Positions 11,479 to 24,370 are shown, counted from the stretch's first letter. The stretch: DNA of 64,000 nucleotides from Vespula vulgaris (GCF_905475345.1 NC_066586.1:13924400-13988399); one strand, 5' to 3'. Notes: a model not told the origin generated them from the sequence alone. Translations and numbers: made by a program.

Positions 11479-13544
11479 CGCACAAGGGGTATACTTCTCG
11501 CTCGTATCTTTTAATTATTTAGCTAAACGGACGACGCGTTACGTTAGTTATAAATGCGCTTTCCTCTGCATGCCCGAGTAAAGTTTATGACCCTAAACCA
11601 GCTAAGTTGGGAACAGCCGCGCTTGTCGTATAAACTGTAAAGGGATTTAACTTTCCTTTCACGGCGCACCCCGTTACCGGACTGCCATTTTCCTCTGTCT
11701 GCCCGGAAAATTCTGGATAACAGTCTCGTCGACCCTTCTGTCGCGTTAATCCCACCTCCCCCGCCTTCCTACTTCCACCCTCTCTCTCTTTCTCATTCTC
11801 TCTCTCTCTCTTTGTTAAATCACTTGTTTTTTCCACACTAATATCCTGTTAAAAACTTTGTTATCCCTGGTGTCGCAGCTACGCGTCGCCGCCACCGAGA
11901 AAGACAATTCGACTAGGATTGAACGGCTGAACGGTGTTAAACGAATTCTCCTTGTTTCAATAAAATTTAGAAAGTACAGGAAGAATAATGTAGCTCGTTA
12001 GGAAATATTTTCGAAATAATAAGTACATAGATTCGAAGTAATTTCTTGGTCAATTCAAGTCGAAAGTGTCATGGCCATGATTTGTAGCATTTACCATCCT
12101 TGACGATCTTGAATTAGAAAGAGAAAATGAAAAAGACGAGGGAGCGAGAGAGCGGAGGGTCATTCTTGAACGCTATAGAGGCATACACGGTCTAACGGGT
12201 GAACAAGTACACCGACTATAGGAGAGAGAGAGAGAGAGGGAGAGAGAGAGAGAGAGAATGAAGGGTGGAGGAGGGTGGCGAGAACGTATGTGTGCGTGGA
12301 CAGTTACAGAGACAGAAATGTCCGAGATGAGGCGCATTTATATGGCTACGCACACGCGCAAGCAAGCAGCAAGTCCGGCGGTCGGTCCAGTGGCCGTAGC
12401 TGCGGCCGGCAGCTGCGGGGATGGCGATCGGGGCTTCACCCCCATCGTACGCCTGTAGAGAGAGAGAGGGTGGCGAGGCGTTGATCAATACGTGAAGATA
12501 GAATCCGATGCTACCCATCCAGCCATCCCACTGTCCTCCCTCTTCTCCTCATCCTCCTCCAGCACCTCCTCCTCGTTTCGTCTCCCGACCACCCTTCCTC
12601 ATCCTCATCCTCCCACCTCTCTCGCGCGTACGCTCAGCTCTTCCTTTCTCACTCTCCTTCGTCTCTCCTCTCTCTTCTCCACCACGCCACCTCCACAACG
12701 CTACAACAGCCGGCTCTGTTGCCCGGTCCGACGACTGAGGGTATCGCGGCTCAATCGACTGATTTGTCACCCACGCATCATTTTCTTCGCAGGAGGAGTC
12801 TCTCCCTTCGCTCGGACCATACCGTCGTTACGGGGCCTCGATCGTTCTAACGCACTCACCGTGCCATTTTCTACCACATGGAATATTCTTTCTCTGGTGG
12901 TGGTCACCAACTGGTGATTGTAACGACACGACCAGTCGAAGGGTAACGTATACATGTACGTATTTCTATGAGTAGGAATATTTTTCATCAGTATTCTATA
13001 ATACAAGTTCGATCCTTCAGGAGTTTCATTATGAATGTCCTATAGTTTCTATATCGTTAGAGTTTCTTCGCACGTAGTCAATGCGTCAGCGATTCTTTCT
13101 TAATCTAGCTTCGTCCGAGACTTTACAGCTGCGCCTTTCTACCGATCCCGCTTCGTAAACTTTGAAACTAATCTAATTTACGACAAATAAAACGTTCGGC
13201 CGTCGTTCGCGATTGATCTCCCGACTCTACGATTCGTTCACTACACATTCTCCACGGCATACTTCTCTTATCTTAACATCGTATTTTTTTGTTCCCACTT
13301 CAATCTCCAAATTGGAAAGTTTATAAATGTCGAAACGCCAAGTGTACTCTGGTACAAGAAAAATTATATTAAAGATAAGTTGAAACGTGACGGACGAATG
13401 GTTTTTATATAGACAAGTACGCGTAGGATTTCCTAGTAGAAGCGAGAAGAAACCACAAGAAATTCTTGGTATTTCTTGGTGGATGGTCATAACGAAGGAA
13501 GACAGAGTGGGAAGGACGGGTAGTGCGAAGAAAGAGAGAGACAG

Positions 13545-13584
<40 letters not shown>

Positions 13585-13900
13585 AAGGAGCATTTCCTAA
13601 TTCCTCCAGGTCCTCAATAACTTGACCGGTCGCAGAACCACAGGAAGAGACGAAGGGTGTAAGGGGGTGGATAGTGACCGGTGCGGGTTATTGGATGGCC
13701 GCCTCGCACTTGTCAGGAGCGTGTGGCTGTTGGAGGAAACGTTGCTACGGCGAGAAAGAGACGGGCGTTGGGCGAAAACCACCATAGAGTGGACAAAGAA
13801 GAAGAGACTCCTTTGGTCTCTTTCTCTCTCACGTTATACCGAAAGCATGTACGTGTGTCGACGTTCACGTGTAGGTATATCCTTTTCTATGTGTGAAAGA
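10260..13900. other. Non-coding stretch with small unique islands
   Basis: It contains GATA/GACA repeats (10340-10385), a unique block at 10390-10560, CTCCT repeats (10660-10695), GA tracts (11451-11478, 12221-12257, 13549-13581) and CpG-rich sequence at 12350-12450. No exon is recognised. Confidence 0.5.
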
Positions 13901-13902
13901 GA

Positions 13903-14343
13903 ATGGGAGGGTTATCGTGGGTGGGTTGGAACTCTCTTGGAGGGGTTGCGGGAAGGCATCATAGACATTCCGTAAGACATACAGCTTTCTCCGTCGACGC
14001 CGAACGGAACAGAGGGGTGCCGTTGCTCCTGCTACCGCTCTCTCTGGTCAGTGAGGGTTCTAGTTCTCCTAGTGACCACCGCGTCAATACACGAGGTCGT
14101 CGGGAAAAAGGGGTTGCGCTTGCGCGAGCCATACACATTCTGGCATACTTGCTGACTGGACCGTTTCACAAATCATCGTACTGTTACCGAATGTATTCCG
14201 TTGTTGGACTTTCCTACGAGCTGGACTCGATCGATTTGTCGGCAAGAATATTCCGACCAATCGATCTTTACCGTCTGCTCGAACGATTTCGATGTTTGAA
14301 TCTTGTACGAAACTTTGGGCCAGTCCCTTTCCTCCTAATCTAG
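13903..14343 (+). CDS. Long open frame, 146 codons, unknown
   Basis: This is one of the longer open frames not made of repeats. It contains RREKGVALARAIHILAYLLTG, then YRMYSVVGLSYELDSIDLSA and RPIDLYRLLERF, ending FGPVPFLLI and TAG. Its annotated start is not a strong ATG context. The minus strand is also open over 14084-14353 (KVSRLGGKGLAQSF at its start), so the strand cannot be fixed. No domain is recognised. It may be a chance ORF in a GC-balanced island. Confidence 0.15.
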   Translation: MGGLSWVGWNSLGGVAGRHHRHSVRHTAFSVDAERNRGVPLLLLPLSLVSEGSSSPSDHRVNTRGRREKGVALARAIHILAYLLTGPFHKSSYCYRMYSVVGLSYELDSIDLSARIFRPIDLYRLLERFRCLNLVRNFGPVPFLLI

Positions 14344-14794
14344 AAACTTTCACCTGGAATACTATTCCAACGGATTTCTCTAACTTATTTTTGATATATC
14401 TTAAATTTTATTCTCTTTTTAAGTTAAATGGCAAAGAGCGATGTTACTATTCTGACTCACGCAAAAGTTTTTATATAAATCTGTTTTTAGTAGAGTGATT
14501 TAATATAGAATGTTTCTTCGTTAGTATCAAGCAATCTTTTTTATGGCAATATCTTCCTTCTCTCAAAATTGTCACCCTCCCTATCCTCTATCTCTCTCCT
14601 TCTCTCTTACTTCCTTCTGAACGGCCATCTTGCGCGCCCAACGAATGATTCGTCCAATGCCTACGCTCTCTTTTACCAGTTCTATCCTCTCTACCGTTCG
14701 GACAATATATGATGCGAACGAGCTAGTGTTTCCCTCCGAGCGACGTCTCCATTTTTCACAGATCCTTTCTCTCTGTTCTTTTTCTCTTTCTCTT

Positions 14795-14825
<31 letters not shown>

Positions 14826-15143
14826 ACCCTCCTCAGCCCCTTTCCCTGCGTATACGCTTCTTCCATGCCGCCATTTGGCAACTGTTAAAGAGAGTATTCT
14901 CCTATCGGACGAAAACTTTGCCTCTTCCTTTCTCTCTTTTTTCCTCTCTCTCTTTTTTTTTTCACTTTTTCTATTATCGGTTCGTGTTCGAGTTTACATT
15001 TTGAAATATTTTCCAATACTCGTAACTAATCACGTAGTTTTGGTTATTTGTGGAAACTCGAGCAGCTCTTCTCTCGTTATTTCTCATTTCAACTTTCAAT
15101 TTGTATCTACTCAGCTATTTCAAAGTAGAACTTTTGATCGAAA

Positions 15144-15148
<5 letters not shown>

Positions 15149-15187
<39 letters not shown>
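15149..15187. repeat. (AT)n microsatellite
   Basis: A pure TA dinucleotide tract of about 39 bp is followed by ACACAAACAC. Confidence 0.9.
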
Positions 15188-15191
<4 letters not shown>

Positions 15192-15632
15192 AACACATTT
15201 TATTTCGTTGTAAATAAAATTAATAATGCTTGTAAAGTGTCAGCATCGTTAAGAACGTCACGAACAGATTGTAAGTTGCGTAACATTCGAGCAAAGCATA
15301 AAAAAAATTGCAAGCAGGCTGCCCTTACGGTCATCTCGCGTCTATTTAGCTCCTTTAATTTAGCGGAGAAAACTGTTACGACCAACACTAATGTCGGACG
15401 ACCGAATGGCTAAGGTAACATAATGAAGGTTCATGGAGTTCCTTCCTTCGGTTGTGTTAGCGTCCGACTCTTTTCCTACTGCCTTTACAAGGCTAACGTC
15501 TAATCGAATTATACGTACCAGCCACGTCCGACTCGTGCCCTAACCACCCCCTAAACTTTTTTCCTTCGTCTCGAAAGAATCGAAACGTAGGGTTAACGAG
15601 GATCATCTTTTAACAATATATATATATATATT

Positions 15633-15685
15633 ATTTGTTAGATTAATGTAACATAGATATTATATAAAATATTTGTTACATTAAT
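15633..15685. repeat. Short direct repeat forming a 12-bp hairpin
   Basis: ATTAATGTAACA (15642-15653) and TGTTACATTAAT (15674-15685) are perfect reverse complements separated by 20 bases. ATTTGTTA also recurs directly at 15633 and 15671. It lies just after a short TA tract in AT-rich DNA. Confidence 0.5.
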
Positions 15686-17301
15686 ATAATTATTTTTTCG
15701 AAATGAGATAATCTATCTTTTCTTGTGGATGAAAAGTATTTTCTCTTTCATTGTTAGAAATCTTTTACTTCAGTAATAATCTCAAGTATCGCATTTGGCA
15801 TGAGTTCGCTAATAAGCGTATCGGAACAGATGTGGAATATGAGTCTCGATTGCATGGGGGTGTGTCTGGTGACACGATTTCCTCTTCAAGGGGGGTTGCC
15901 ACCCTGACTAGGATAGTAGTCTGTCCCTTCATATCCAATATTAACTACACTTATACTCGTTGTTCCAAATTAACCCCTGACTTTCTCATTCATTCCACGC
16001 GTATTGCCTGTACACATCCAAGTGTAGATTCGTTCCCTTCGAATCGCTCGAAGTAATATGAGCGAGCTGTACGGACATTACCATCATAATAGCGAACAAT
16101 AGAGGGTCCATCGTTTCGACTGTTCGTAGTGTAAACGAGCGGAAGTTAAGATTCATCTTCAATTTAACCAATACGTATGCAGGTGTCGAATATTAATAAG
16201 TTTAGCAATTTTCTTTCGGAGCTTATTAAAATAACTTTTACTACTTCTTTTTTTTTGAGGATGGAGGAGAAAAAAAAAGAGAATTTCGCAAAGTTAGAAT
16301 TTTCGTTAGTGAAACTCGTCAAGATCTCGGTAAAAGCATTTCCATTGTCATAGTCTCGTCTGTAGCTTACGTTACACCCACTATGACACCCACGTCGTTG
16401 TCCCGAAGGAAAGGAGTGGGTTTCTCAGCTTGGTATCCGGCTAATATATTCAAATCGTATGCCTCCCATCCTGGATCCGTGAGCGTCGATATATTAAATG
16501 GAAAGATTGCAAATTTCCCGACATAAAGTGCCGGGCATAAGACTAATGGTGCGGAGGGCTAAAAGAGGGAAGGGTGGGGTTGGGTGATGTGTAGATGGAG
16601 GGTGACTAGTAGTAGGACGGATGGAGTAAAAAGGAGCCTCGTGAGTGATTAGACTCCGCATGGTGCTCCGCTCATAGAAGCTAAGAGATAGAAAAAGAAA
16701 GACCGAGGAAGAATGAAAGAGAGAGAGAGAGAGAGTGTTCGTGGGGTCAATCTGAGGCTAATCAAATCATGCAGGTCCCATAGACGACGCGAAGCGTCGC
16801 GACGGGGGGTTCCTTACTACTGCTTTGCTAGCAGTTCCCACTTTCCTATATTGCCGACGGGGTCTTCGAGTTCGTATTCCGCTACGCAGGAGCAGATTGC
16901 TTGGCCGCGCTTTATTAATTCCATCGCCAGTAGGGTGCTCCACGCTAAATCTGGCTGAAGATCCGCACGTAGCATGTGACTAATACAAGGAACGAATGTA
17001 TGCGAGAGTAGTACGACTATCACGACGACACCGTACGTGCCACCGCTAATAGGGCCATCCTCCTACTAGTCGTTTTAGCCCTCATGTCGTCTACGTACGT
17101 ACATCTACGTGCGTGTATGTACGTTTGTATATGTATGCATGACTCGACTCCCCACCCGCACGTGTGCCTTTTTGGTGGCTTCTGACGCTTTAACCCTCTC
17201 GCCTCAGGTGTCACACTCCGAGAACATTTTACTGTCCCTTTAAACTCCCGACAATTTCCTTCCTTTTCTTCGTGGAATTAAACGCGAAACTTTCTCTCTC
17301 C

Positions 17302-17333
<32 letters not shown>

Positions 17334-17565
17334 GTTTCTTTCTCTCTACGTTTTTCTCTCATGTTTGAAGTTGAAACTTATTATTAGAGTCCTACGCGAG
17401 ATACATACGTACTAGACAGATATAGATAGAGAAGGAGAGAGAGAAAAACGGAGGAAAGAGGTTGAATCAAGTAAATTTGTATTTTTGGCTTACCAACGTC
17501 GAATAAGCCATCCTGCACTTCTATCTTATTTATTTTAATTAAGGTCCCCGGCGTTTCTATAATTA

Positions 17566-17800
17566 TTGCAGTTCATCAAACGCATTCAGAGATTGCGAAT
17601 CTCTGCGTTGCATATTGCAGATAAAAGATTGTGTCTCTTGTGCAGCAAATTTGGATCGTCACTGTCAAGACTTAATGGACTTGTTAAGCATATTTAAACG
17701 AATAGTCGATTTTATCTATCTACCGATAGAATATCGTAGTTCCATTGAAATATCGACTTTGCATCCTCCATTTCTCTCTTTCTTCTTATATATTTGATAG
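17566..17800 (+). CDS. Candidate cysteine-containing exon, unknown
   Basis: The acceptor TTTCTATAATTATTGCAG ends at 17570. One frame then continues as NAFRDCESLRCILQIKDCVSC, AANLDRHCQDLMDLL and FKRIVDFIYLPIEYR before running into low-complexity sequence and a stop near 17800. The spaced cysteines are noteworthy. No family is recognised and no donor was clear. A perfect CAGAGATT/AATCTCTG hairpin (17587-17605) lies inside. Confidence 0.15.
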
Positions 17801-18292
17801 GTGTATTTATTTACGATGTACTATAGTGTATATTCGAACGGTCACCTCTCGATTTCTCGTTTTATTTTCACACATTTTAGATTTCCATTCGCTTAAAATA
17901 CTCGATCCATAACTTGAGCTTTTAAGAGAGATCGTTTTGTAAGGTCGACGACTCGAGAAGACTCAGCTTTCGAATATTCGCGAGAATTCGGTGAAACTGT
18001 GGAAGATAAGCAAAGCTCGGCGCGGTGTTGCATATTGATTGACGTAGTTCAGCCGGATGAGGAGCCGAGCGAAGAAGGAAGGAAGGAAGGGTGAGGCTGA
18101 GCCGTGAGATAGCTCGAGGGTGAGAGAGCAAGGATGGAGGGGAGGGTGTAATGAAGCACCGCGCAGACACACCGCCATGAATATTCATAATCTAATACCT
18201 GAGCTGAACTGAACTGAGGCGGGGCAAAGTCTCATCATCTAGGCCTTCTGCTATATTAGACATCAGTGTGGGGTAGAGAGACGACTGCGCCA

Positions 18293-18324
18293 GAGACGAC
18301 GACGACGACGACGACGACGACGAC
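18293..18324 (+). repeat. (GAC)n microsatellite
   Basis: A pure trinucleotide tract of about ten units lies in otherwise unique sequence. Confidence 0.9.
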
Positions 18325-19395
18325 TAGGACGAAGACTAGAATCCTTCGACGATCCTTCTTCGTTCGAGGCAACTATTTCTCTTCGGTTAAATCCCACCAC
18401 CGTTTATTACCAATTGTTTCGAATCGATCCATTTCTCTTTTAACAATGTAACGAATTGAAAGAATATCAAAAAGTTGTACATAGTTTTTGATACTTTCAA
18501 ATAGTTTTTTTATTCGACCCTAAAAACGATATTTCCGAAGAAACGTCATCGCCGATATTATCTTCCTTTCAGTTTTACGGCTGTGCGGTCACGGATCTCC
18601 CGCTCTGTTTACACAGTTACGTGCAAATCTTTGGTCTGGGCACCGGCTTCATATTAAAACAGCCCCTATATACGATCGGTGATGGTAACAAATAATAGTC
18701 GACGACGAGGGTTGCAAGGGAGTTACGCCTCTCACCCCAACTGCCACCCCCTAACCTCCCCAATGACGTTCAAACTTCTCCCTCTCTTTTTATCTCTCTC
18801 TCTTTTTCTTGCTCACTCATTCACTCTATTTCGTTGTCTCTTTTCTCTTTCCCCTCCTTCGCTTCTTCCTCATGGAGCAATTTATCTATATTATACCCTC
18901 AGTTGGTTCCGCTGTGTGTTTTGACAGGAACAGCATTATTAAATGCCCTGGATATCTGATCCTCGACACCCCTAATCTACATAATATGCGTTTATCTTAC
19001 GCGTGGTCGCTCATCGTTCGACGAATATTCTCCTTACGACATTACTATCGTACCCGTTTAATCGTTGGATTACAAAAGGATTCACGATTTTGTCTTTCGA
19101 TATTACTTTTTCCATATCGTTTTTTCATTTATAATAAAAATAACTTAATGAACGAATTCTTAATGTTCAATAATGTATATGCTGCGTATATATGCATACG
19201 CATAATATATGTATCTATGTAATTTTTACGAAGAGAACAAGAGAAAAGAAACGAAATGCAACTAAATTTCAATGCACGCGGTATCCTATTTGCGAGTTGC
19301 TTCGCCGATGAAACTTTTTTGAAGTGGCGTAACGACGTGGAAAAACGAGAGAGACCCCTCTGTAATCGAGATCCGGCAGGGTCCAGGCAGTTTTA

Positions 19396-19422
19396 ACGGG
19401 TGTCTTGTCATAATACACCCGT
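19396..19422. other. 8-bp perfect stem-loop
   Basis: ACGGGTGT (19396-19403) and ACACCCGT (19415-19422) are separated by 11 bases. They sit within a unique CpG-containing block at 19340-19440 that is free of microsatellites. Confidence 0.45.
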
Positions 19423-20330
19423 AATACAACTTAATGATCTATTGGCGAAACTCAGTCGGGGATGTAGCATAATTCTCGACACGTTTCCCGTCACGTGGAT
19501 CGGCTATTCGATATACGTTCTCTCGCCGTTGAACAGGATTACAGGCGTACATCGCTAATTTTTCTCATCCCACTGCCACCCTGTTATCTCTGGATGATCC
19601 GGCCTTCGGATTCACGAGTCACGACATCCCACGACAGCCCTCATAAAGAACGTGGGATTTCGTCTATTCCCACTGAAATAAAGCCAAAGAGATAAGGATG
19701 ACTTCGAGTCTTGTGGAGATGAAAAATCGTACTTGGTGATCCTCGTGAAACGCTTACTTGCTTTTATCGGCACTTGAGAAATACATCAGATTGGATCTCT
19801 TAAATGATGAATGAACATTTTTAATCTCTAACGAACGATATAGGAAACAATATGTGAACATTGAACGACCTATAGACGTATATTAACAACAATAATGATG
19901 ACAAGATACTTACAGTATCTCTGTTATCAATGGTGCGATGAAGACGATGAAAACAGTGTATTAGAAAAAAATAAAAAAAATAAAAAGAAAAATAAAAAAG
20001 CAAAAACAAGGAGACGGAAAAAGACAAAAATACTTAATCTATAAGCTATTCAAATATTTAAAATGTTAATTTGAGTATGAAGTAAATGAGTCGAAAAACG
20101 ATAAGATCTCGTTGATTTCGTACCGGTTGTGTTATCATCAACGACGTGCGTCAAGCTCGTTCTAGCGGTGATTCACGTGCGAGAGTCACGCGTAAAGAAG
20201 CGCCAGGAATTCGGAGCGGTTTTGCGTGTAATAACGAGAACCTAGCCATAATTGCGGTACAAGCACGTACTCGCGCGGCGGGCACAGTTTAATTCTGGGC
20301 GATATTATAATTAAGTGCTTCCAGCGTAAT

Positions 20331-20423
20331 GGTTGCCGTCACGTCAAGCGGGTAACGTCGGGGTCGGTACTCATCATACTGCTTAGCTCAAACAATCAGC
20401 GACGGCCGATGGTGGCCGTCACG
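20331..20423. other. Direct repeat plus hairpin in a unique block
   Basis: GGT(T/G)GCCGTCACG occurs at 20331-20343 and again at 20411-20423. The second copy overlaps the perfect hairpin GACGGCC-6-GGCCGTC (20401-20420). The surrounding 20.1-20.4 kb is non-repetitive and may be a conserved non-coding element. Confidence 0.4.
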
Positions 20424-20542
20424 CGAACCTACCTTCTGCCTTTTACCTCCAAGTCACTTTTCTCTTCTCTACCTTCGAGAGCTCTTATATTAACGCCATA
20501 AAAGTTAAAGAAGAGAATTAAAAAAAAAGAAAAAAGAACGAT

Positions 20543-20543
20543 A

Positions 20544-20578
<35 letters not shown>

Positions 20579-20589
20579 GAAGGAAGGAA
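20543..20589 (+). repeat. (GAAA)n-(GGAA)n
   Basis: A tetranucleotide array shifts from AAAG to AAGG units. A second (GAAA)n array lies at about 20765-20820. Confidence 0.9.
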
Positions 20590-20862
20590 GAAAAAAGGTT
20601 AAGGTAGAACTCAACCTTGTTGCATTGGGCTCCTATTATCGGACGATTTCACGTTGAGAACGAGTTTTAGGAATAGTAAACGAATCTCTTTTCCTTCACT
20701 CAAATCGACCGTAATTTCATCGCGAGTGATACGAGACGTGTCAGTCGACGTCAAAAAAGAAAAAAAAAGAAAGAAAGAAAGAAAGAAAAGGAAAAATAAA
20801 AAAATGAAAGAAAGAAAGAAAATGATTTGACCTCGACAGATTTAATCGGCGAAGCAACTAGA

Positions 20863-20894
<32 letters not shown>

Positions 20895-21148
20895 CTCTTT
20901 CCGTACGAAGAAGATTGATTCAGTCTGGAGAGATTAAAATGGACGTCACCCAATGTCGCTATAGAAAACACGTTGTCGAGATCCTAAAAGCTTCTCTTTC
21001 GAACGTTCGTAATCCGATCCGATCGGAATCGATAGTCTCCTGCCCTTTTAATACGCTTCTATGAAAAGTACCGTATAAATATACTCGGTAGAAATGTAGT
21101 CTAACGATAATGCTATATGATATTAACGATGCAGTTTCAATCAATCAG

Positions 21149-21337
21149 CATGTCGTCGGACGAATTAGCGTGGACGTCAATCCGAACGACGATCGTTTGG
21201 AGAAAGCGAGGAAGCAACAGACTGACAGACCGACGAACCGCAACCGGAAATTGGTTGGTCGGTTATCAAAGTTTGTGGCTTGCGTGCTTGCTAATCGAGG
21301 AGGTGGAAGACGAGAAGGTCTTGTAAAGAGGGACCCG
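21149..21337 (+). CDS. Candidate internal exon, 63 codons, unknown
   Basis: A TTTCAATCAATCAG acceptor (an alternative CGATGCAG is at 21134) and a G|GTAAGAGTG donor at 21338 bound a frame that is open in phase 0. It reads HVVGRISVDVNPNDDRLEKA, RKQQTDRPTNRNRKLVG and LSKFVACVLANRGGG. Codons follow an RNY-like pattern in the first half and the peptide is basic and hydrophilic. A second frame is also open here. A 53-bp (AG)n tract follows the donor. No domain is recognised. Confidence 0.22.
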
Positions 21338-21362
21338 GTAAGAGTGAGAGAAAGAGAAAGGT

Positions 21363-21368
<6 letters not shown>

Positions 21369-21421
<53 letters not shown>
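21369..21421 (+). repeat. (AG)n, 53 bp
   Basis: A pure dinucleotide tract immediately follows the candidate exon and donor at 21338. Confidence 0.95.
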
Positions 21422-21426
<5 letters not shown>

Positions 21427-22141
21427 GGTAAAGGTAGTAGAAAGGGTTGGGATATCCATTAATAAGCGAGCAAGAGTACGCCGTCTTGGTTGGTTGATCG
21501 GGGTGACAGGAAAAGTAAATATTAATTTGCTCGAGCAAGCAAGGAAGCTCGGGTAATAGATTCGCTTGGACGATAGTCGAAATTGTTTTTTTTATAAGGT
21601 GTTACTTATTTATACGTTAGGGACTCTTCTTTTTCTTTAACTTATTCCTTGTCGTCAAGAATATTACCTTGACATTTTTCTTTCCTCTGATTTCTCCCTC
21701 CACGCGGCTTTCAAACGTAACGAGGGGCATATACCGGTTAGTTCGAGTTAGTAAACGTATAGGTATGTACGTGTATATACGTGTGTGAGTGAACGAGAGA
21801 GATGGAGAGAGAGAGAGAGAGAGAGAAGAGTTTGAAATTCTGACGAACAAATAAACGCGTTTCATTTGCAATTCGCGCTCTCGCTTTGTTCGCACGATCG
21901 TTCGTCCACGATCCGTTGCACTTGGAATCAGCGTGTCGACCGCGGTGCGGATGTCGTTACGAGTTGAATAATAAATTACGCTGTTAGTTGAAACAATTAA
22001 TTAATAATTCATGATAGGCAAGGAGAATTTGCTAGGTAGATAGAGAGAAAGAGAGAGGAGATTGGCGAACGACGAGAAGTTAGGGAAGAACCAACGTGGC
22101 AGAAGTCTGCAATTTACGTCATGAGTGACGCGAAAAGGAGA

Positions 22142-22184
22142 GAGATAGATAGATAGATAGATAGATGAAGAAAGAGATAGAGAA

Positions 22185-22249
<65 letters not shown>
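22142..22249 (+). repeat. Compound (GATA)n-(AT)n-(AG)n
   Basis: Three different motifs abut: GATA at 22142-22166, AT at 22189-22220 and AG at 22221-22249. They end 12 bases before the CCACCATG start. Confidence 0.9.
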
Positions 22250-22253
<4 letters not shown>

Positions 22254-22260
22254 ATCCACC

Positions 22261-22491
22261 ATGCTGAATATAATTTACTTGAACAAACTAAAATCCCCAG
22301 CCTTGTGCAGCCTCTCTCCTCGTCTTCTCGTGCTTTCTCTCACCGTCAGAACGTTATCCTTTTCGAAAGCAGCCACGTTATCGTCTCTGAAAGGCTCGTT
22401 CTCTGGCATCGGCAACCCCTTCGGTGGCTTACGGTCTCTTTCAACCCCACCAGAGTGTCTCTCGCCTCGATCCTTTACGCATACTTTATAA
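22261..22491 (+). CDS. ORF of 76 aa with CCACCATG start, unknown
   Basis: An ATG in the context GATCCACCATGC opens 76 codons directly after compound (TA)n-(AG)n repeats. The N-terminus (MLNIIYLNKLKSPALCSL, then RLLVLSLTVRTLSF) is hydrophobic with basic residues and few acids. It looks like a signal or mitochondrial presequence. The rest is Ser/Pro/Gly-rich and ends at TAA. No homolog is recognised, and other frames are also open. Confidence 0.18.
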   Translation: MLNIIYLNKLKSPALCSLSPRLLVLSLTVRTLSFSKAATLSSLKGSFSGIGNPFGGLRSLSTPPECLSPRSFTHTL

Positions 22492-23325
22492 GCCCAAAGA
22501 CGCGGCTCAATGTCGGCGAAACTTTATTCTCTATTTATGTTTCCCGGCCAAACCTCGAGCTCCTCGAGACGTTCTTAACTACCCCTTTTTCTTCCATTTT
22601 TTCGACATTCGTCTTATTTCGACAAGTAAAAAAAAAAAAGGACAAGAAAAAGAAAAGAGAAGAAAAGAAGAAGAGACCGCCACCAAGAGAGGTTATCAAA
22701 AGTGTTCCATAGAGAGGTATAAAAAAGATAGAGATAAAGAGAGCGAGAGAGAGAGAGAGGATTCAAAAGTGAAACGACTTTGTCTGGGATACAATCGACC
22801 TTCTTGACTTCGATTCTGGGAACGATAAAAATCCAAAAGGATCGAAAGCCCGGAGAGTTTCATTGCATAGGGAAGAAACTGTATGGAGACGCGAAAACTG
22901 TAGAAAGAGAAGGGTGTAGAAGTAAAATGGTACGATCAGTGAGAGGAAGGAAACAGAGAGAGAGAGAGAGAGAGAGATAGACAGATATACAGAGAGCGGA
23001 AGAGAGCGAGAGAGAGGAAGAGAGAGAGAAGAGACAGTGGTGGTAGAGGAACGAAGGGATGAACCAGCGTTCATAAATCTCGGTAGATTACTAAATCCCG
23101 GGTTTGATGAAACTGGGCTGTACGCCTCCGTACTACACGAACGTGTGTCCCTCTGTGACGCGACGTCTCTTACACATACACGCGTGCACACACTTATACC
23201 TATACGTACACTTGCTTGTACGAGCGTTCGTATCGCGCTAGCTCATCGGGAGCCGAGCGCTGATAACATTATCATAAAACGGCAATATCGCGTGGATATT
23301 GGCCTGATGGAGCGCCGCTATACAG

Positions 23326-23327
23326 CC

Positions 23328-23367
<40 letters not shown>

Positions 23368-23400
23368 ACTACTGCTGCTACTGTTGCTATTGCTACTGTT
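23326..23400 (+). repeat. (TGC)n/(TAC) array
   Basis: A CTG-type trinucleotide array has interspersed TAC and TGT units. It encodes poly-Cys or poly-Ser depending on frame, with no gene context. Confidence 0.9.
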
Positions 23401-24101
23401 GACTATACCTATAGGAACGAAGCTAAGGATTGATCTGGCGGCCACATCCGAGGCGTACATCTTTTCTATATGCAAATCGTGATTTCGGATATCGAGACGA
23501 TTTAAGAATCGCGATCCCTTTCGAATGGATCTCGATTTTTTCTCTCTTTCTTTTCTTTTCTTTTTTTACTTTTCTTTTCTCTTTTTATCTCCGAAATAAC
23601 AGACCTTCATATATTCGACATGATTATTTCAAATTTTATCTACGTCACGATACTAGCTCGATACTCGTTTCGATATTCGATATTTATAAACGAACGATCC
23701 AACTAACAACTCCAGTATCTTTTTTCTAAATTTGATTTTCATCTTTTTGCGTCTTAAGGGAAGCGTGGAAAATCGTTTAGCAATGACAAACGTATATGTA
23801 CATATGTATGTATGTATGTATGTATGTGCAGTACGCGGAACAGAATTGTTTGGACGCGAGCGGGCAACGATATTCGACGCGAATAAATAGTCAGTGATTG
23901 CGTGACTCCGCTTATACGTCGTGTTGTTATCTATCGGGTTCGATCTTTTCAAATTTACCGAAACAATGGCGCCACGCGGGAGCTTCCTCTTTGACGTTCA
24001 TTTTGATCAAACATTTGTCGACGGGAATGGAACGTGTAGTTTCATCGATTCGTATATTCTTCTTTTTTTTTTTTATTTATTTCATGGTCGAGTTCTTTGC
24101 T

Positions 24102-24322
24102 TCTCTCTCTCTCTCTCTCTCTCTCTCCCTCTCTCTCTCTCGCTCTCTCTCTCTCTTTCTCTCGGAAGAAAGGAAGGAAGAGAAGCGAACTCGTCGATTT
24201 CGTTGCAACGTATTTCGAAAAGTTTCTTTTCACTGGTTGCCGAGTAGGCAGAAGGTAGATAGAAGGACGAAAGAAAACGTGACGAACGAGAGAGTCGTCG
24301 ATGGAAACGACAGAAAGAGAGG

Positions 24323-24369
<47 letters not shown>
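24102..24369. repeat. Opposed (CT)n and (GA)n tracts
   Basis: (CT)n at 24102-24163 and (GA)n at 24325-24369 are complementary and about 160 bases apart. A transcript could pair over more than 40 bases. The spacer is unique sequence. Confidence 0.85.
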
Positions 24370-24370
<1 letters not shown>

